Source: an uncultured Clostridium sp. (lineage in GTDB: Bacteria > Bacillota > Clostridia > TANB77 > CAG-508). Taken from it: a stretch of 64,000 nucleotides of DNA. The DNA lies in assembly GCA_900553985.1 (NCBI GenBank), contig USFW01000005.1:23819-87818 (forward strand), given 5' to 3'. Below are positions 28,796-38,965 of the stretch, piece after piece. The translations under genes and the position numbers were made by a program. How positions within the stretch are numbered: position 1 is the stretch's first letter; each line of letters starts with the position of its first letter. The notes beneath the pieces were generated by a model. The model had not been told where the DNA came from. It did no database searches and was given only the letters and a program-made list of their open reading frames with translations.

Positions 28796-31700
28796 TTATT
28801 TACCTCCTTTTATCTTACGAATTCCTTTATATACTACATTCTTAGTGCCTCTTAAAAAAGCATATCCTGTTTTTCCTAATCTTAAAACTATTTTATTATT
28901 TTTAAATACTTCTCTCATCCTTCTTTTAAATGTTGGTCTGTCATATAAAGCATAAAATATTAATCTAACTAATTTACTATGATTTTCTAAATCTATCACA
29001 TTATTATAATCTAAGTAGCTATTATTAGTTACTGTTATGTTTCCACCACTTATTAAAGAATTCATATTTCTTTGATTTCTAAATCTTCTTTCTTTTAGCC
29101 AATCTTCTGTAATTGGTTTTATTTCTTTACTTCTTACAGTATCTTCAAAACCGATTGAATCAAACATTAGCATATCAATAGTTTTTGAAGAATTTATATA
29201 TGACATAAATGGTAATGATATATAATAATCTTGGTAATATAATTTTTTATAATCTTCACCAAATATTTCTAATATATCGTTTACAAATTGTTTTGCAGCA
29301 TTTTGCATAACACTAATTATATATTTTTCTTGATAAGTTTTATTATTTTTTTCTAGAATTGGTTTTACTTCTTCTCCTGTTAAATCATATCCTATTGTAG
29401 AAGGCGCTAATTCTGAAATAATAGACTCATATGCAAATCCAGTAACTGCTGGTTTAGCATCAAAATATGTATTTAGTTTATATCCTGCTACATCTGAATA
29501 TTTCATAGCTTCATCTTGATTTATATTTAGGAAATATGTGTCTATTGGCTTATTACATAAAATTGATAAATACATTTCTGGTCGTCCACTATATCCTATA
29601 TCAAATGTTGCAGACTTGTCCTCAAAATATTTTCCGAAAAAAACTTTTAATTTTTCAATCTTTTCATTGTTTTTATTTTCATCAAATAATTCGTCAATTA
29701 TTATTTTTACAAGTTTACTGAATTTTTGTCTTGTTTTAATGTCTTTTTCATATTCAATACCGTTTTTTTCTATTATTTCTTTTATTTTTTCTTCTGGATA
29801 ATCTTTTAAACTTTGTTTTACATATTTTATTATATATTTTGGATTATGATTTTCTATATTTATAATATCTGTTAATTTATATAAATCCATTTTATCTATT
29901 ACTATTGCAGATATTAAAGCTTTTCTTGATACTCTTAGGTATTTTGCTTCTGGTACATTTTTATAATATTTTTTAAAGATATTATAAATTTCCATTGGCA
30001 AATATCCATCTCTTGCCATAAAAGCTAAATTTTTATATCCTTTATTTTCAGTTTCTCTTAATAACCAATTAGTAACACCAAACATATACATTCCTACTGC
30101 ATAATAGCCAATTAAATATGGGTCTATATTAAAATCAGATTCTCTATTAAATGTTCTAAATGGATTATCAAAATATTTATTTGCTACAACTGCTATCATT
30201 GTTCTTATTCCGATAAAATTCATACTTGTTTGATTATCTCTCCAAAATGGCATACTTGTATATAGCATTTGTGCTAAATTGTTTGTTGTATTTTTGTCTA
30301 ACATAATATCTGTGGTTTTAGGAAAATAAATAGAATTTATTTTATGTTTTTTTGCCATTTCATAATCTGATCTATAATTATCTCCAATATGTACTATGTT
30401 GCTAGGCTCGATGTTTTCTTCTTTTATTACTTTTTCATATAAATTTCCTGTTGATTTTGTCTTCATTTCTTCGCAAGATAGATATATTTTATCTATTTCG
30501 TTAAAACCATTTGTTTTTAATATTTGTTCTATAACATCTAATGGTAAATACATATCAGAAGTACAAATAACTTTTTTTCCTAAATATTTAGCTAATTTAT
30601 ATATTGAATATGCTGTTTCTCTTCTTTTACAAAATCTTAATTCCAACTCAATTTCTTTCTTTTTTAAATGTTCTGCAATTTCTTTTCCTACATCATATTC
30701 TTCTTCAATTATCTCATATATTCTATCTAATTTAACTTCTTCTTTTTTATTTTCAAAAGCTTCTGTTCTTGCTAAAACTTCACTTTCTTCTCTAATTCTT
30801 GCAAAATCAATACCAACATTCTTAGATAATTTTCTATAATCATCATTTAAAAACGTAAATAAATCTTTTGGGTATAAAAATGGTCTTGTTATTAAAGTAT
30901 CAAAAATATCGAAACTAACTATTTTGGTTTCTTCTTTCATAATCTTGTCTTTTATTTTATCCAATCCTTCATTCCAAGGAGTCTCTACTGAACTAAAGAA
31001 ACCAGCATTTCTAACTTCAAATTGTTTTGGACAAAATTTCTCAAACATTTTCTCTAGATTTTCTTTTTCTTCTTTATTAAATTTTAAATTTAATAAATAT
31101 GATTTATGCATTTGGCAATATAAAGCTCTCCATTTTTCAAATCTAACTTTATATTCCTCATAAATCCCTTTTTCCTTTAAAAAGTTTTCAACGAAAGAAA
31201 AAGAGGTTGTTAAATCTTCAATATTTTTACTAGCCTTTTTGAAAGTAATATCATTTATAGATGTAGATGCTCCATCATGTTTTGTATAGAAAAATGCAAC
31301 TCTATCTACTTTAGTAACTTTTTTAGCATAATAAAACAACACATTTGAAAAAGCAAAATCTTCTGTCATTATTAAATGTTTTTTAACTTTTCTATATTCA
31401 ACTACTGCTCTTTCCCATATTTCTCTTGAATATATCTTATTTGGCGTTATATGCCAAGCAAAATTTAACCCCTCTTGATTGTAAAATTCTTGATAACACT
31501 CTTTACCATTTAACTCTTCAAAAGGAAATTCAAAAAGATTATATATTCTTCTATCATTTTCTGCATAATCCATAACTAATTTTGAGAAAACAATATCAGA
31601 ATTTGTTTCTTCTGCTTTTTCTATTAACTCTCTATAAAAGTCATTAGATACATAATCATCTGCATCTAAAAATGCTATATAATCCCCTGTTGAATTTTCA

Positions 31701-31951
31701 AATCCTGTAACTCTTGCTTGAAATAGTCCTTTATTCTTTTCATGTTCTACATATTTTATTCTATTATCTTTTAATTTATATTCTTCTGCAATTTCTTTGC
31801 AATTTTTTGGTGAACCATCATTTACTATTATTAATTCCAAATTTTTATATGATTGTTTTACTAGTGAATCTAAACATTTAGGTAAAAATTCTTCTGAATT
31901 ATATACTGGTATGATAACTGAAATTTTTTTATTTAACTGCTTAGTAGACAT
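28796..31951 (-). CDS. Glycosyltransferase family 2 fused to a HAD-like domain and a long C-terminal region
   Basis: The product is 1051 aa. Residues 1-300 are a GT-A glycosyltransferase (ISVIIPVYNSEEFLPKCLDSL, VNDGSPKNC, FLDADDYVS). Residues about 345-560 form a HAD-like hydrolase domain: nucleophile motif SFDIFDTLITR, CTSDMYLP, and GDNYRSDYEMAKKH. The last 480 residues have no family I recognise. HAD-like modules of this type occur in capsule and teichoic-acid gene clusters. It may build and phosphorylate or dephosphorylate a polymer repeat unit in one polypeptide. It stands between the GT4 gene and the exporter genes and is probably part of one operon. Confidence 0.8.
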   Translation of the reverse strand: MSTKQLNKKISVIIPVYNSEEFLPKCLDSLVKQSYKNLELIIVNDGSPKNCKEIAEEYKLKDNRIKYVEHEKNKGLFQARVTGFENSTGDYIAFLDADDYVSNDFYRELIEKAEETNSDIVFSKLVMDYAENDRRIYNLFEFPFEELNGKECYQEFYNQEGLNFAWHITPNKIYSREIWERAVVEYRKVKKHLIMTEDFAFSNVLFYYAKKVTKVDRVAFFYTKHDGASTSINDITFKKASKNIEDLTTSFSFVENFLKEKGIYEEYKVRFEKWRALYCQMHKSYLLNLKFNKEEKENLEKMFEKFCPKQFEVRNAGFFSSVETPWNEGLDKIKDKIMKEETKIVSFDIFDTLITRPFLYPKDLFTFLNDDYRKLSKNVGIDFARIREESEVLARTEAFENKKEEVKLDRIYEIIEEEYDVGKEIAEHLKKKEIELELRFCKRRETAYSIYKLAKYLGKKVICTSDMYLPLDVIEQILKTNGFNEIDKIYLSCEEMKTKSTGNLYEKVIKEENIEPSNIVHIGDNYRSDYEMAKKHKINSIYFPKTTDIMLDKNTTNNLAQMLYTSMPFWRDNQTSMNFIGIRTMIAVVANKYFDNPFRTFNRESDFNIDPYLIGYYAVGMYMFGVTNWLLRETENKGYKNLAFMARDGYLPMEIYNIFKKYYKNVPEAKYLRVSRKALISAIVIDKMDLYKLTDIINIENHNPKYIIKYVKQSLKDYPEEKIKEIIEKNGIEYEKDIKTRQKFSKLVKIIIDELFDENKNNEKIEKLKVFFGKYFEDKSATFDIGYSGRPEMYLSILCNKPIDTYFLNINQDEAMKYSDVAGYKLNTYFDAKPAVTGFAYESIISELAPSTIGYDLTGEEVKPILEKNNKTYQEKYIISVMQNAAKQFVNDILEIFGEDYKKLYYQDYYISLPFMSYINSSKTIDMLMFDSIGFEDTVRSKEIKPITEDWLKERRFRNQRNMNSLISGGNITVTNNSYLDYNNVIDLENHSKLVRLIFYALYDRPTFKRRMREVFKNNKIVLRLGKTGYAFLRGTKNVVYKGIRKIKGGK

Positions 31952-31977
31952 ACTAATTCTCCCACTCCTAACTTATT

Positions 31978-33348
31978 TTAATCTTCATGATTAAATATTT
32001 TATTTATTTTTTGTGCATATTTCCAACTCTTGCTACTATATATATCTTCTATTTTCTTTTGTAATTCTCTATTTTCCTCTTCTATCTTTAGTTTTTCATT
32101 TTCTTCTGTGATATTTTTTTCTAATAGTTCTTTATTTTCTTTTTCTATTTTTTGAATCCAATCATATTTTGCTTTTATATCAACATACTGACTTTCTATT
32201 AAATCAGTCCCCTTTTTTATAATACCGAATAAATTAATCCAATCAAATTCAATTTGTACTTCTTCTGGAATATTTATATAGTTCTTATAGCAATCTAATT
32301 TTTGTGTTGCACTTTTATAGTTTTCCTCTATTAATTCTTTTCTATTTTCTCCTAGTTGCAATATCATATCAACACATTCATCTACAGTAATAACTTTCAT
32401 ATTATCTCCTGAAAAATTTTCTTCTAATGCTAAATTAATATTTTCTTTTGTAATAATTCCATTAATACCATTATATCCAGTAACAACTACTGGAACTTTC
32501 ATTGCTATACCTTCCAATATACATCTATCAACACCTAATAGTAAATCTGCCTTTTTTAAATATTTTATGATATCTGTTTGTGGTCCTAATAAATTTATTA
32601 TATCTGATGGCAAATGTAAATCTTTTATATGTTGTTTAATCTTTATTTCTGTACTTTCTTCTCCACCACCAACTATATATAATTTTGCTTCATTATTATT
32701 TTCATATATTTTAGTATATATTTCTATTCCTTCAAATATTGTATTTAATTTTTCTTCATTAAGCCTAGATATTATATAAATATTATTCAATTTTCCACTA
32801 TACTTTGGTTCTAAATTCATATATTTTTCAAAGTCTATTCCATTATGAACAATTACATATTTGTCTTTTTGTATTTCATATTCTTTTTGTGTAAATTCGG
32901 CAACTTTAGGCGTAATCGCAATTATTTTATATGCATTTTTAAAATAAATTGGAAATAAAGTTTTATATAAAGGATATTTCCATGTATAATATTTTTTGGT
33001 ATCTCTAATTCCATGTTCATATGCAAAATAAGGTATTTTTGTAATAAATGCTGCTAACATCACTGTTGGTATACATTGATATTTATGAATATGAATTTCT
33101 GTTATTTGTTTTTCTTTTATTATCTCTACTATTTTCTCTATCTTTTTTGAGTCAATTTCATTTTCTTCAGGAAATTCAAATTCTATATAATTTCCTCCAA
33201 GTTCTTTTACTTTGTCAGAATATGCTCCTTTACCTGCTATTACAAAAACATTAAATCCCTTTCTTCTAAATGCTGTAATTTGATTTAATATTACAGTTTC
33301 TACTCCACCAATTCCCATAGAATTATTACATAATAAAATATTTTTCAT
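31978..33348 (-). CDS. Family 4 glycosyltransferase with C-terminal coiled coil
   Basis: The product is 456 aa. A GT-B fold is shown by the N-terminal NSMGIGGVETVILNQITAF and the acceptor-side HIHKYQCIP and AYEHGIRDTKK. The C-terminal nucleotide-sugar region includes IYIISRLNEEKLNTIFEGI and LEGIAMKVPVVVTGYNGI. After about residue 385 comes a lysine/glutamate-rich heptad region predicted to be coiled coil, ending SWKYAQKINKIF. This ending is a common tail of bacterial surface-polysaccharide glycosyltransferases. GGTGATG precedes the ATG. It adds a sugar during surface polymer synthesis; donor and acceptor are unknown. Confidence 0.85.
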   Translation of the reverse strand: MKNILLCNNSMGIGGVETVILNQITAFRRKGFNVFVIAGKGAYSDKVKELGGNYIEFEFPEENEIDSKKIEKIVEIIKEKQITEIHIHKYQCIPTVMLAAFITKIPYFAYEHGIRDTKKYYTWKYPLYKTLFPIYFKNAYKIIAITPKVAEFTQKEYEIQKDKYVIVHNGIDFEKYMNLEPKYSGKLNNIYIISRLNEEKLNTIFEGIEIYTKIYENNNEAKLYIVGGGEESTEIKIKQHIKDLHLPSDIINLLGPQTDIIKYLKKADLLLGVDRCILEGIAMKVPVVVTGYNGINGIITKENINLALEENFSGDNMKVITVDECVDMILQLGENRKELIEENYKSATQKLDCYKNYINIPEEVQIEFDWINLFGIIKKGTDLIESQYVDIKAKYDWIQKIEKENKELLEKNITEENEKLKIEEENRELQKKIEDIYSSKSWKYAQKINKIFNHED

Positions 33349-33420
33349 AACATCACCTATGTGCCCTTTATTTCTTTCATATTATACCCTCTATAAAATT
33401 CTTTGTCAATAAATGTACCT

Positions 33421-34311
33421 CTATTTAAACCTCATATTGGTTTTGATTTTCCCTGGTAAATATAACAATACTATTAATACTCGATTAAAAATATTTTTTA
33501 CATCTTTTAGTTCTATTTTTTTATTTGTTAGTATGCTAAATAGTATATAATGTTTTATTGCATACATTCGTTTATTCCATAAAGTTCCTTTAAAATCTCT
33601 TTTTAGTATTTCATAAAAATAATAATAATATCCAACAGGATTTTCTTTAAATTGTTTATTTAGATTTTTAGTATACCCATTTTCTTGATATTCACAAATC
33701 ATAATTGGAAAATTAAAACACAACATCTCATTATCATCATCCATTTCATAGTATAACCTTGCTTCTGTTATAAATCTTTCTCCATTTTCTAATTTGTGTT
33801 TATATTGCTTCCTAATTTTTGATATAAATAAAATTGCTTTTTCTCCTTGGTCATTTTCTTTATAATGTAAATCGAATAGAGTTGTCCTTCCTTTAGTAAA
33901 GCTATTTCCTATATTTTCTCCATTTGTACTATGTTTTAAAAAACATAATCCATATATATTTTTTTCGTTAGCTGTTTCGTTTATTTTTTCTGACATTATT
34001 TTAAAGGCTTCATCTGCAAAATAATCATCTGAATCGCAGTCTATCATATATTCTCCTGTTGCTTTTTCTACTAGATTGTTTATAGCTACCATTTTACCTT
34101 GATTTTTTTGTTTGAAATATTTTATTTCAATATGTGATTTTTGTTCTTGAATAAAGCTTTTCACTTTTTGCTCTGTTTGGTCTGTTGAACCATCATCCAT
34201 TATTAGCCATTCTATTTCTACACCATACTCAGAATTTTTTACTAGACTTTTATATAGTCTTTCTATTAATTTTTCTCTGTCATATGTAGGTGTTAGTACT
34301 GATATTTTCAT
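33421..34311 (-). CDS. Family 2 glycosyltransferase
   Basis: The product is 296 aa with a GT-A fold: ISVLTPTYDREKLIERLYKSL, LIMDDGSTDQTE, KNQGKMVAINN and the metal site IDCDSDDYFA. There is no membrane segment. It is the first gene of the minus-strand polysaccharide cluster that runs to 25295. AGGAGA precedes the ATG. The sugar specificity cannot be inferred. Confidence 0.85.
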   Translation of the reverse strand: MKISVLTPTYDREKLIERLYKSLVKNSEYGVEIEWLIMDDGSTDQTEQKVKSFIQEQKSHIEIKYFKQKNQGKMVAINNLVEKATGEYMIDCDSDDYFADEAFKIMSEKINETANEKNIYGLCFLKHSTNGENIGNSFTKGRTTLFDLHYKENDQGEKAILFISKIRKQYKHKLENGERFITEARLYYEMDDDNEMLCFNFPIMICEYQENGYTKNLNKQFKENPVGYYYYFYEILKRDFKGTLWNKRMYAIKHYILFSILTNKKIELKDVKNIFNRVLIVLLYLPGKIKTNMRFK

Positions 34312-34634
34312 TTTGGTCTCCTATTTGTTATATAAATTTGTTGTTTATTTGTAATTTGCATTTTGGATTTATTTTAGATCTATCATTTATTTTATAATTT
34401 ATAGTTTTTATTAATTTATTATTTTCTTTCACATTTTATTATATATTTTATCTATTTATTTTTATACTCTATTTTTGTAATGATTTTATCAATTTTTCTA
34501 GGATTAGTCAAGGTTTGCAATATGTTTTATACATATAAACTTTTAAAAATGTTGAACAAAATTTATTGATAAAAATAATATTTTATAGTATAATAATATT
34601 GTTTAACTCTATATTTAATAAATATATTATATAT
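34312..34634. other. Intergenic region upstream of ssrA and the polysaccharide operon
   Basis: This is very AT-rich and has no credible ORF. It must hold the leftward promoter for the polysaccharide operon, which I could not place with confidence, and it contains the clear rightward ssrA promoter listed separately. Confidence 0.6.
34566..34594 (+). promoter_or_regulatory. Sigma-A-type promoter of ssrA
   Basis: TTGATA at 34566-34571 and TATAAT at 34589-34594 are separated by exactly 17 bp. This sits about 40 bp before the mature tmRNA 5' end. Confidence 0.8.
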
Positions 34635-34991
34635 GGGGATGTAATGGTTTCGACATATTATTCGAAAAATGAATAGCAAGTAGTGGATTCTCGTTGGCCA
34701 CTTTAAAAAACGGGAAATTAAAAATAAACGCAGAAAATAATAATGAGTACGCTTTAGCTGCCTAATTGCAGCTACGCTTTGCTAAATGTTCCTACGCATT
34801 TAGATAAAGTGTCATATTTGTAGGAAACAAAGCCATTATTGCTTTTATGATGGTGGGTATTTTAAAAAGCTATATTTTAATTAAACCTGTTTGTTGGTGT
34901 AATTAAAATGAATATAAAAAACAAACTAAACTTGTAGAGATTCATTTGGAAGATATTATGGACAGGAGTTCGACTCTCCTCATCTCCACCA
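34635..34991 (+). ncRNA. ssrA: Transfer-messenger RNA
   Basis: The tmRNA is about 357 nt. The 5' end GGGGATG pairs with CATCTCC before the encoded CCA, giving the tRNA-like acceptor stem, and the T-arm GTTCGACTC is present. The tag reading frame, 34730-34765, encodes AENNNEYALAA and then TAA; the ALAA end is the usual ClpXP degradation signal, and clpX and clpP are both in this window. It rescues stalled ribosomes. Accessory genes begin directly downstream, and the 3' end of ssrA is a frequent integration site. I see no second copy of that 3' end in the window. Confidence 0.97.
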
Positions 34992-35001
34992 AATAGTACA
35001 C

Positions 35002-35040
35002 AAGCGAACTATTTCTATTATTTTAGAGGTTGTTTCGCTG
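35002..35040 (+). terminator. Possible ssrA terminator
   Basis: AAGCGAAC pairs imperfectly with GTTTCGCT across a long A/T loop shortly after the tmRNA 3' end. The T run after it is weak, so termination is plausible rather than shown. Confidence 0.4.
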
Positions 35041-35188
35041 TATATATATAATTAAATTCAAAAGATAAAAAGGTATAAGAAATTATACTTTTTTATTTGA
35101 AATTAAACACATAATGATATGAAATGTATGTCGCAAAAAACATATTTATGCCATAATGTATATGTAGGAATCTAAGGAGTTGAGTGTT

Positions 35189-38100
35189 ATGAATCAAGAA
35201 GATTATGCATTATATAATAAGTTAAGTGTATTAAGAAATAATTTGCAAGAACAATTCTATGATTATAACAATAGTAGAAAGCCAACAATATGTACTGAAG
35301 CTGCTTTAAGATTATTATTTAAATATAAACCAACTACTATAGAAGATATGTCTAACATAAGTGGTATTGGAGATAGTTTTATTGAAAATTACGGGCAATT
35401 CTTCTTGAAAGAAATTAAAGATTTTGTTTCTGTAGATAGTGTTGAAATAACTGATGATGAAAAAACTATATTAAGTAAATTAGAAAATAGATTAGTAAAT
35501 ATAAATAGAAGAAATAGATTGTTATATAGTAGTAAAGTAAATAAAGCCTATGGATTAGATTTATTTAAGTTATTAAACAATGCTTATGAATTAGAAAAGT
35601 TTATCCTATCGAGAGATACTAAGTCATTTAAAATAATAGATGTAAAAGATTTTGATGATGATAAATTAAAAACAATTTTAAAATTAATAAGACAAGTTAC
35701 TAAAATAGAAACCGATTCAGGTAATAATGAATTATATATTGCTTATCCTTTTGTGCAAGGAAAAATGGAACAAGAAAATTTTAATGTAAAAGCTCCATTA
35801 ATGTTATTTCCAGTAAAAATGGATAGAACATCTGAGAATGTTGTTTTAAAAAATGATTTTAGTCGTGATATTTTATATAATACAAACTTAATATTAGCTA
35901 ATAATAAATTCAATGGTAAGAATGAAGTATTACCAGATAATGCAATTGATGAATTTAATGAAGAAAATTATATTGATGATATGATTAATTTTTATAATGA
36001 GAATAAATTTTATATTCATTATAAAGATTGTGAAATTGAAAAATTCTTAGAAAATAAGGTTAGTGAATTTCCAAATTATAAAAATGGTGAGTTAGAAGTA
36101 AAAAAATATATGGTTCTTGGTATTTATTCAACATATGTAACTTCTATGTATGAAGACTTCCATAAAATGATTCAAGATAATAATGTAACTAAATTAATTA
36201 AAGAATTGTTATGGGGAATGGAAAATATATTAGATAATGTTGATGTAACATATGATGAATCAGATAATAAACCTCAAACAATGGAAACTATAGAAAATGA
36301 AATAGATTATATTAATGAGTTAGACTTTTCGCAAGAAAAGGTATTAAAAGAGATTAATTCTTCAGATTCTATTGTGGTCCAAGGTCCTCCAGGAACTGGT
36401 AAGTCACAAACAATCACAAGCATAATTTCACAATGTATATTACAAGGTAAAAAAGTATTAATGGTTTCTGAAAAGAAAACCGCTCTCGATGTTATTTATT
36501 CTAGATTAGGTGATTTATCAAAATTTGCTATTTTAATAGATGATGTTGAAAACAAGCAAAATTTTTATGAACAATTAAATTCAATAATTAATTCAATGAA
36601 TTCTAATCATTTATTATTATATAAAATGAATGAATCTAAAACACAAACAATTGAAAATATTAAAAGCAAGATAGAAACAATCAATTATGATATTCAATGT
36701 TTGGAAACAATTGCTAAACAAGTTTATGGAATAAATGATTTTGATACAACTATGTTCAATATATATAATGTATGTAAAAGGTTCAATTTAAATAACCAAA
36801 AGGATGTTAATAATTACACTATTGCTAATAGTAGAATTACTGAAACTATTTTAAAACTTAAATATCCTGAATTAACGAGAATAAAAAATTTGTTTAATGA
36901 AGAAGCTACTTCTAAATGTTTAGATGAATATTTATCAATTTTAAAAATCAGTCCTTTTATTAACAATATAAAAACAAATCTAATTGATATTGAGGTTGTT
37001 GAATTTACTAGAAAAATAAATGAGTTAGAATTATATTTAAATGAATTTAATAGTATGCCTTTTTACAAAAAGATATTTGAAAAAGGAAAATTAAAAGAAA
37101 AAATTAATGAAATAATTAATAATTATTTCTTGGTAAGTAACAATGTAATCGCTAAATTGTTGGTAAGTAATATTTCATTTATAAAACAATTTATTCCATC
37201 TTATCAAGAATTTGTATCTAACAAGTTTATATATGATAAATTGAATTATAATGAAAAAGAATATGTTAGAATTATTGAACAATTAAAGGATGATTTAAAT
37301 ATTTCATTTAGAGAATCTAATGAGCAAATATATAATACAATATTATTTAATGTTATATGTACATTCGAAAAGAATAATGTGAATGTAACAAATTATATTA
37401 GTAATTTTGATAATATAAGAAATGATATTAGAAAAAATATTGTAGAAAAAAAAGATTTGACAAGAAAACTTGCATTTAATCAATTACTTCAAGATATTTC
37501 TAATTTAGATGGAAATAATAAAATAAGTAAAATCGAAGAAATGTGTAACAGAAAAAGAAAAATGTCTGTTAATAAGTTTATGTCAAAATACAAACTTGAA
37601 ATGTTAGATTCTATAAAAATATGGTTAATGACTCCTGAAGTTGTTTCTGATACTATACCATTTGAAAAAAATATATTTGATTTAGTTATTTTTGATGAGG
37701 CATCTCAGTTATATGTTGAAAAATCAATTCCAGCAATTTATAGAGCTAAGAAAGTTGTTGTTGCTGGTGACCAAAAACAATTAAAGCCATCAAGTTTAGG
37801 ACAAGGAAGAATCCTTGATGAAATTGATGAAGATGAAATATCTGATGGATTCTTAGAATATGAAAGTTTACTAGATGCTGCGAGATATAAGTATAAACAT
37901 ACTATGTTAAATTATCATTATAGGTCTAAATATGAAGAGTTAATAGCTTTCTCAAATTATGCTTTCTATAATGGAAAATTAATGGTTACTTCTTTAGCCC
38001 AAAAATCCGACGAAAAACCAATTGAAAGAATTAAAGTGGAAAATGGTATGTGGATTGATAAAAAAAATGAGCAAGAAGCAAATCAAGTAGTGAAATTAGT

Positions 38101-38965
38101 AAAAGAAATTTTAAACACTAGAAAAAATAATGAAACAATTGGTGTAATTACCTTCAACTCATCTCAAATGAATTTGATTGAAGATTTGATTGAAAAAGAA
38201 AAAATGATTGATACTAATTTTGCAACTCAAATGTTATCTGAAGAAAATAGATATTCCAATGGAGAAAATATTAGTTTCTTTGTTAAAAACATTGAATCAG
38301 TTCAAGGGGATGAAAGAGATATCATTATTTTCTGTATTGGTTATGCTAAAAATGAAAAAGGTCGTGTAGCTATTAATTTTGGTTGGTTAAATCAAGATGG
38401 TGGAGAAAATAGATTAAATGTTGCTATATCAAGAGCTAAGCAAAAAATATATGTAGTAACATCGATTGAACCTGAAGAATTAGTAGTAGATTATACTAAA
38501 AATGATGGACCAAAACTATTTAAACAATATTTAGAATATGTTAAGGCATTAAATGATGGTCAAAGTGATTTAGTAAAATCACAATTGTTATCATTATTGG
38601 ATAGAAACGAATCAGATCAACAACAATTAACTTTTGATAGTGTTTTTGAAGAAGAAGTTTGCGATAAGTTAATTGAACAAGGATATAATGTTGAAACACA
38701 ATATGGTGTTGGAGGATATAGAATAGATTTAGTTATTAAATCTAAAGATGGAAAAGATAACATTCTTGGTATTGAATGTGATGGTAGATTATACCATAGT
38801 TCAAAATATGCTAGAGAAAGAGATTATCATAGACAAAAATATCTTGAATCTAGAGGATGGAAAATATATAGAATTTGGAGCACAAATTGGTGGAAAAATC
38901 CAGATTTAGAAATTAAGAAAATTGTTAAATATATAGAAAAAATTAGTAGCAAAGTTGGTGAGTAA
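35189..38965 (+). CDS. SF1 helicase with HRDC-like, DUF4011-like and C-terminal endonuclease-like domains
   Basis: The product is 1258 aa. Residues about 1-80 resemble an HRDC domain (LSVLRNNL, then ISGIGDSFIENYG). Next comes a DUF4011-like segment (RNRLLYSSK, AYPFVQGK). A split SF1 (UPF1/DNA2-type) helicase follows: Walker A VQGPPGTGKSQT, Walker B VIFDEASQLY, VVAGDQKQLKPSS, SVQGDERDIII and NVAISRAK. The last 110 residues are a PD-(D/E)XK/Vsr-like nuclease of the DUF559 type (YRIDLVI...GIECDGRLYH, followed by RGWKIYRIWSTNWW). This combination occurs in defence-type helicase-nucleases. TAAGGAG precedes the ATG at 35189. It is translationally coupled to the DUF4236 gene and sits in an accessory stretch after ssrA. 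Confidence 0.85.
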   Translation: MNQEDYALYNKLSVLRNNLQEQFYDYNNSRKPTICTEAALRLLFKYKPTTIEDMSNISGIGDSFIENYGQFFLKEIKDFVSVDSVEITDDEKTILSKLENRLVNINRRNRLLYSSKVNKAYGLDLFKLLNNAYELEKFILSRDTKSFKIIDVKDFDDDKLKTILKLIRQVTKIETDSGNNELYIAYPFVQGKMEQENFNVKAPLMLFPVKMDRTSENVVLKNDFSRDILYNTNLILANNKFNGKNEVLPDNAIDEFNEENYIDDMINFYNENKFYIHYKDCEIEKFLENKVSEFPNYKNGELEVKKYMVLGIYSTYVTSMYEDFHKMIQDNNVTKLIKELLWGMENILDNVDVTYDESDNKPQTMETIENEIDYINELDFSQEKVLKEINSSDSIVVQGPPGTGKSQTITSIISQCILQGKKVLMVSEKKTALDVIYSRLGDLSKFAILIDDVENKQNFYEQLNSIINSMNSNHLLLYKMNESKTQTIENIKSKIETINYDIQCLETIAKQVYGINDFDTTMFNIYNVCKRFNLNNQKDVNNYTIANSRITETILKLKYPELTRIKNLFNEEATSKCLDEYLSILKISPFINNIKTNLIDIEVVEFTRKINELELYLNEFNSMPFYKKIFEKGKLKEKINEIINNYFLVSNNVIAKLLVSNISFIKQFIPSYQEFVSNKFIYDKLNYNEKEYVRIIEQLKDDLNISFRESNEQIYNTILFNVICTFEKNNVNVTNYISNFDNIRNDIRKNIVEKKDLTRKLAFNQLLQDISNLDGNNKISKIEEMCNRKRKMSVNKFMSKYKLEMLDSIKIWLMTPEVVSDTIPFEKNIFDLVIFDEASQLYVEKSIPAIYRAKKVVVAGDQKQLKPSSLGQGRILDEIDEDEISDGFLEYESLLDAARYKYKHTMLNYHYRSKYEELIAFSNYAFYNGKLMVTSLAQKSDEKPIERIKVENGMWIDKKNEQEANQVVKLVKEILNTRKNNETIGVITFNSSQMNLIEDLIEKEKMIDTNFATQMLSEENRYSNGENISFFVKNIESVQGDERDIIIFCIGYAKNEKGRVAINFGWLNQDGGENRLNVAISRAKQKIYVVTSIEPEELVVDYTKNDGPKLFKQYLEYVKALNDGQSDLVKSQLLSLLDRNESDQQQLTFDSVFEEEVCDKLIEQGYNVETQYGVGGYRIDLVIKSKDGKDNILGIECDGRLYHSSKYARERDYHRQKYLESRGWKIYRIWSTNWWKNPDLEIKKIVKYIEKISSKVGE

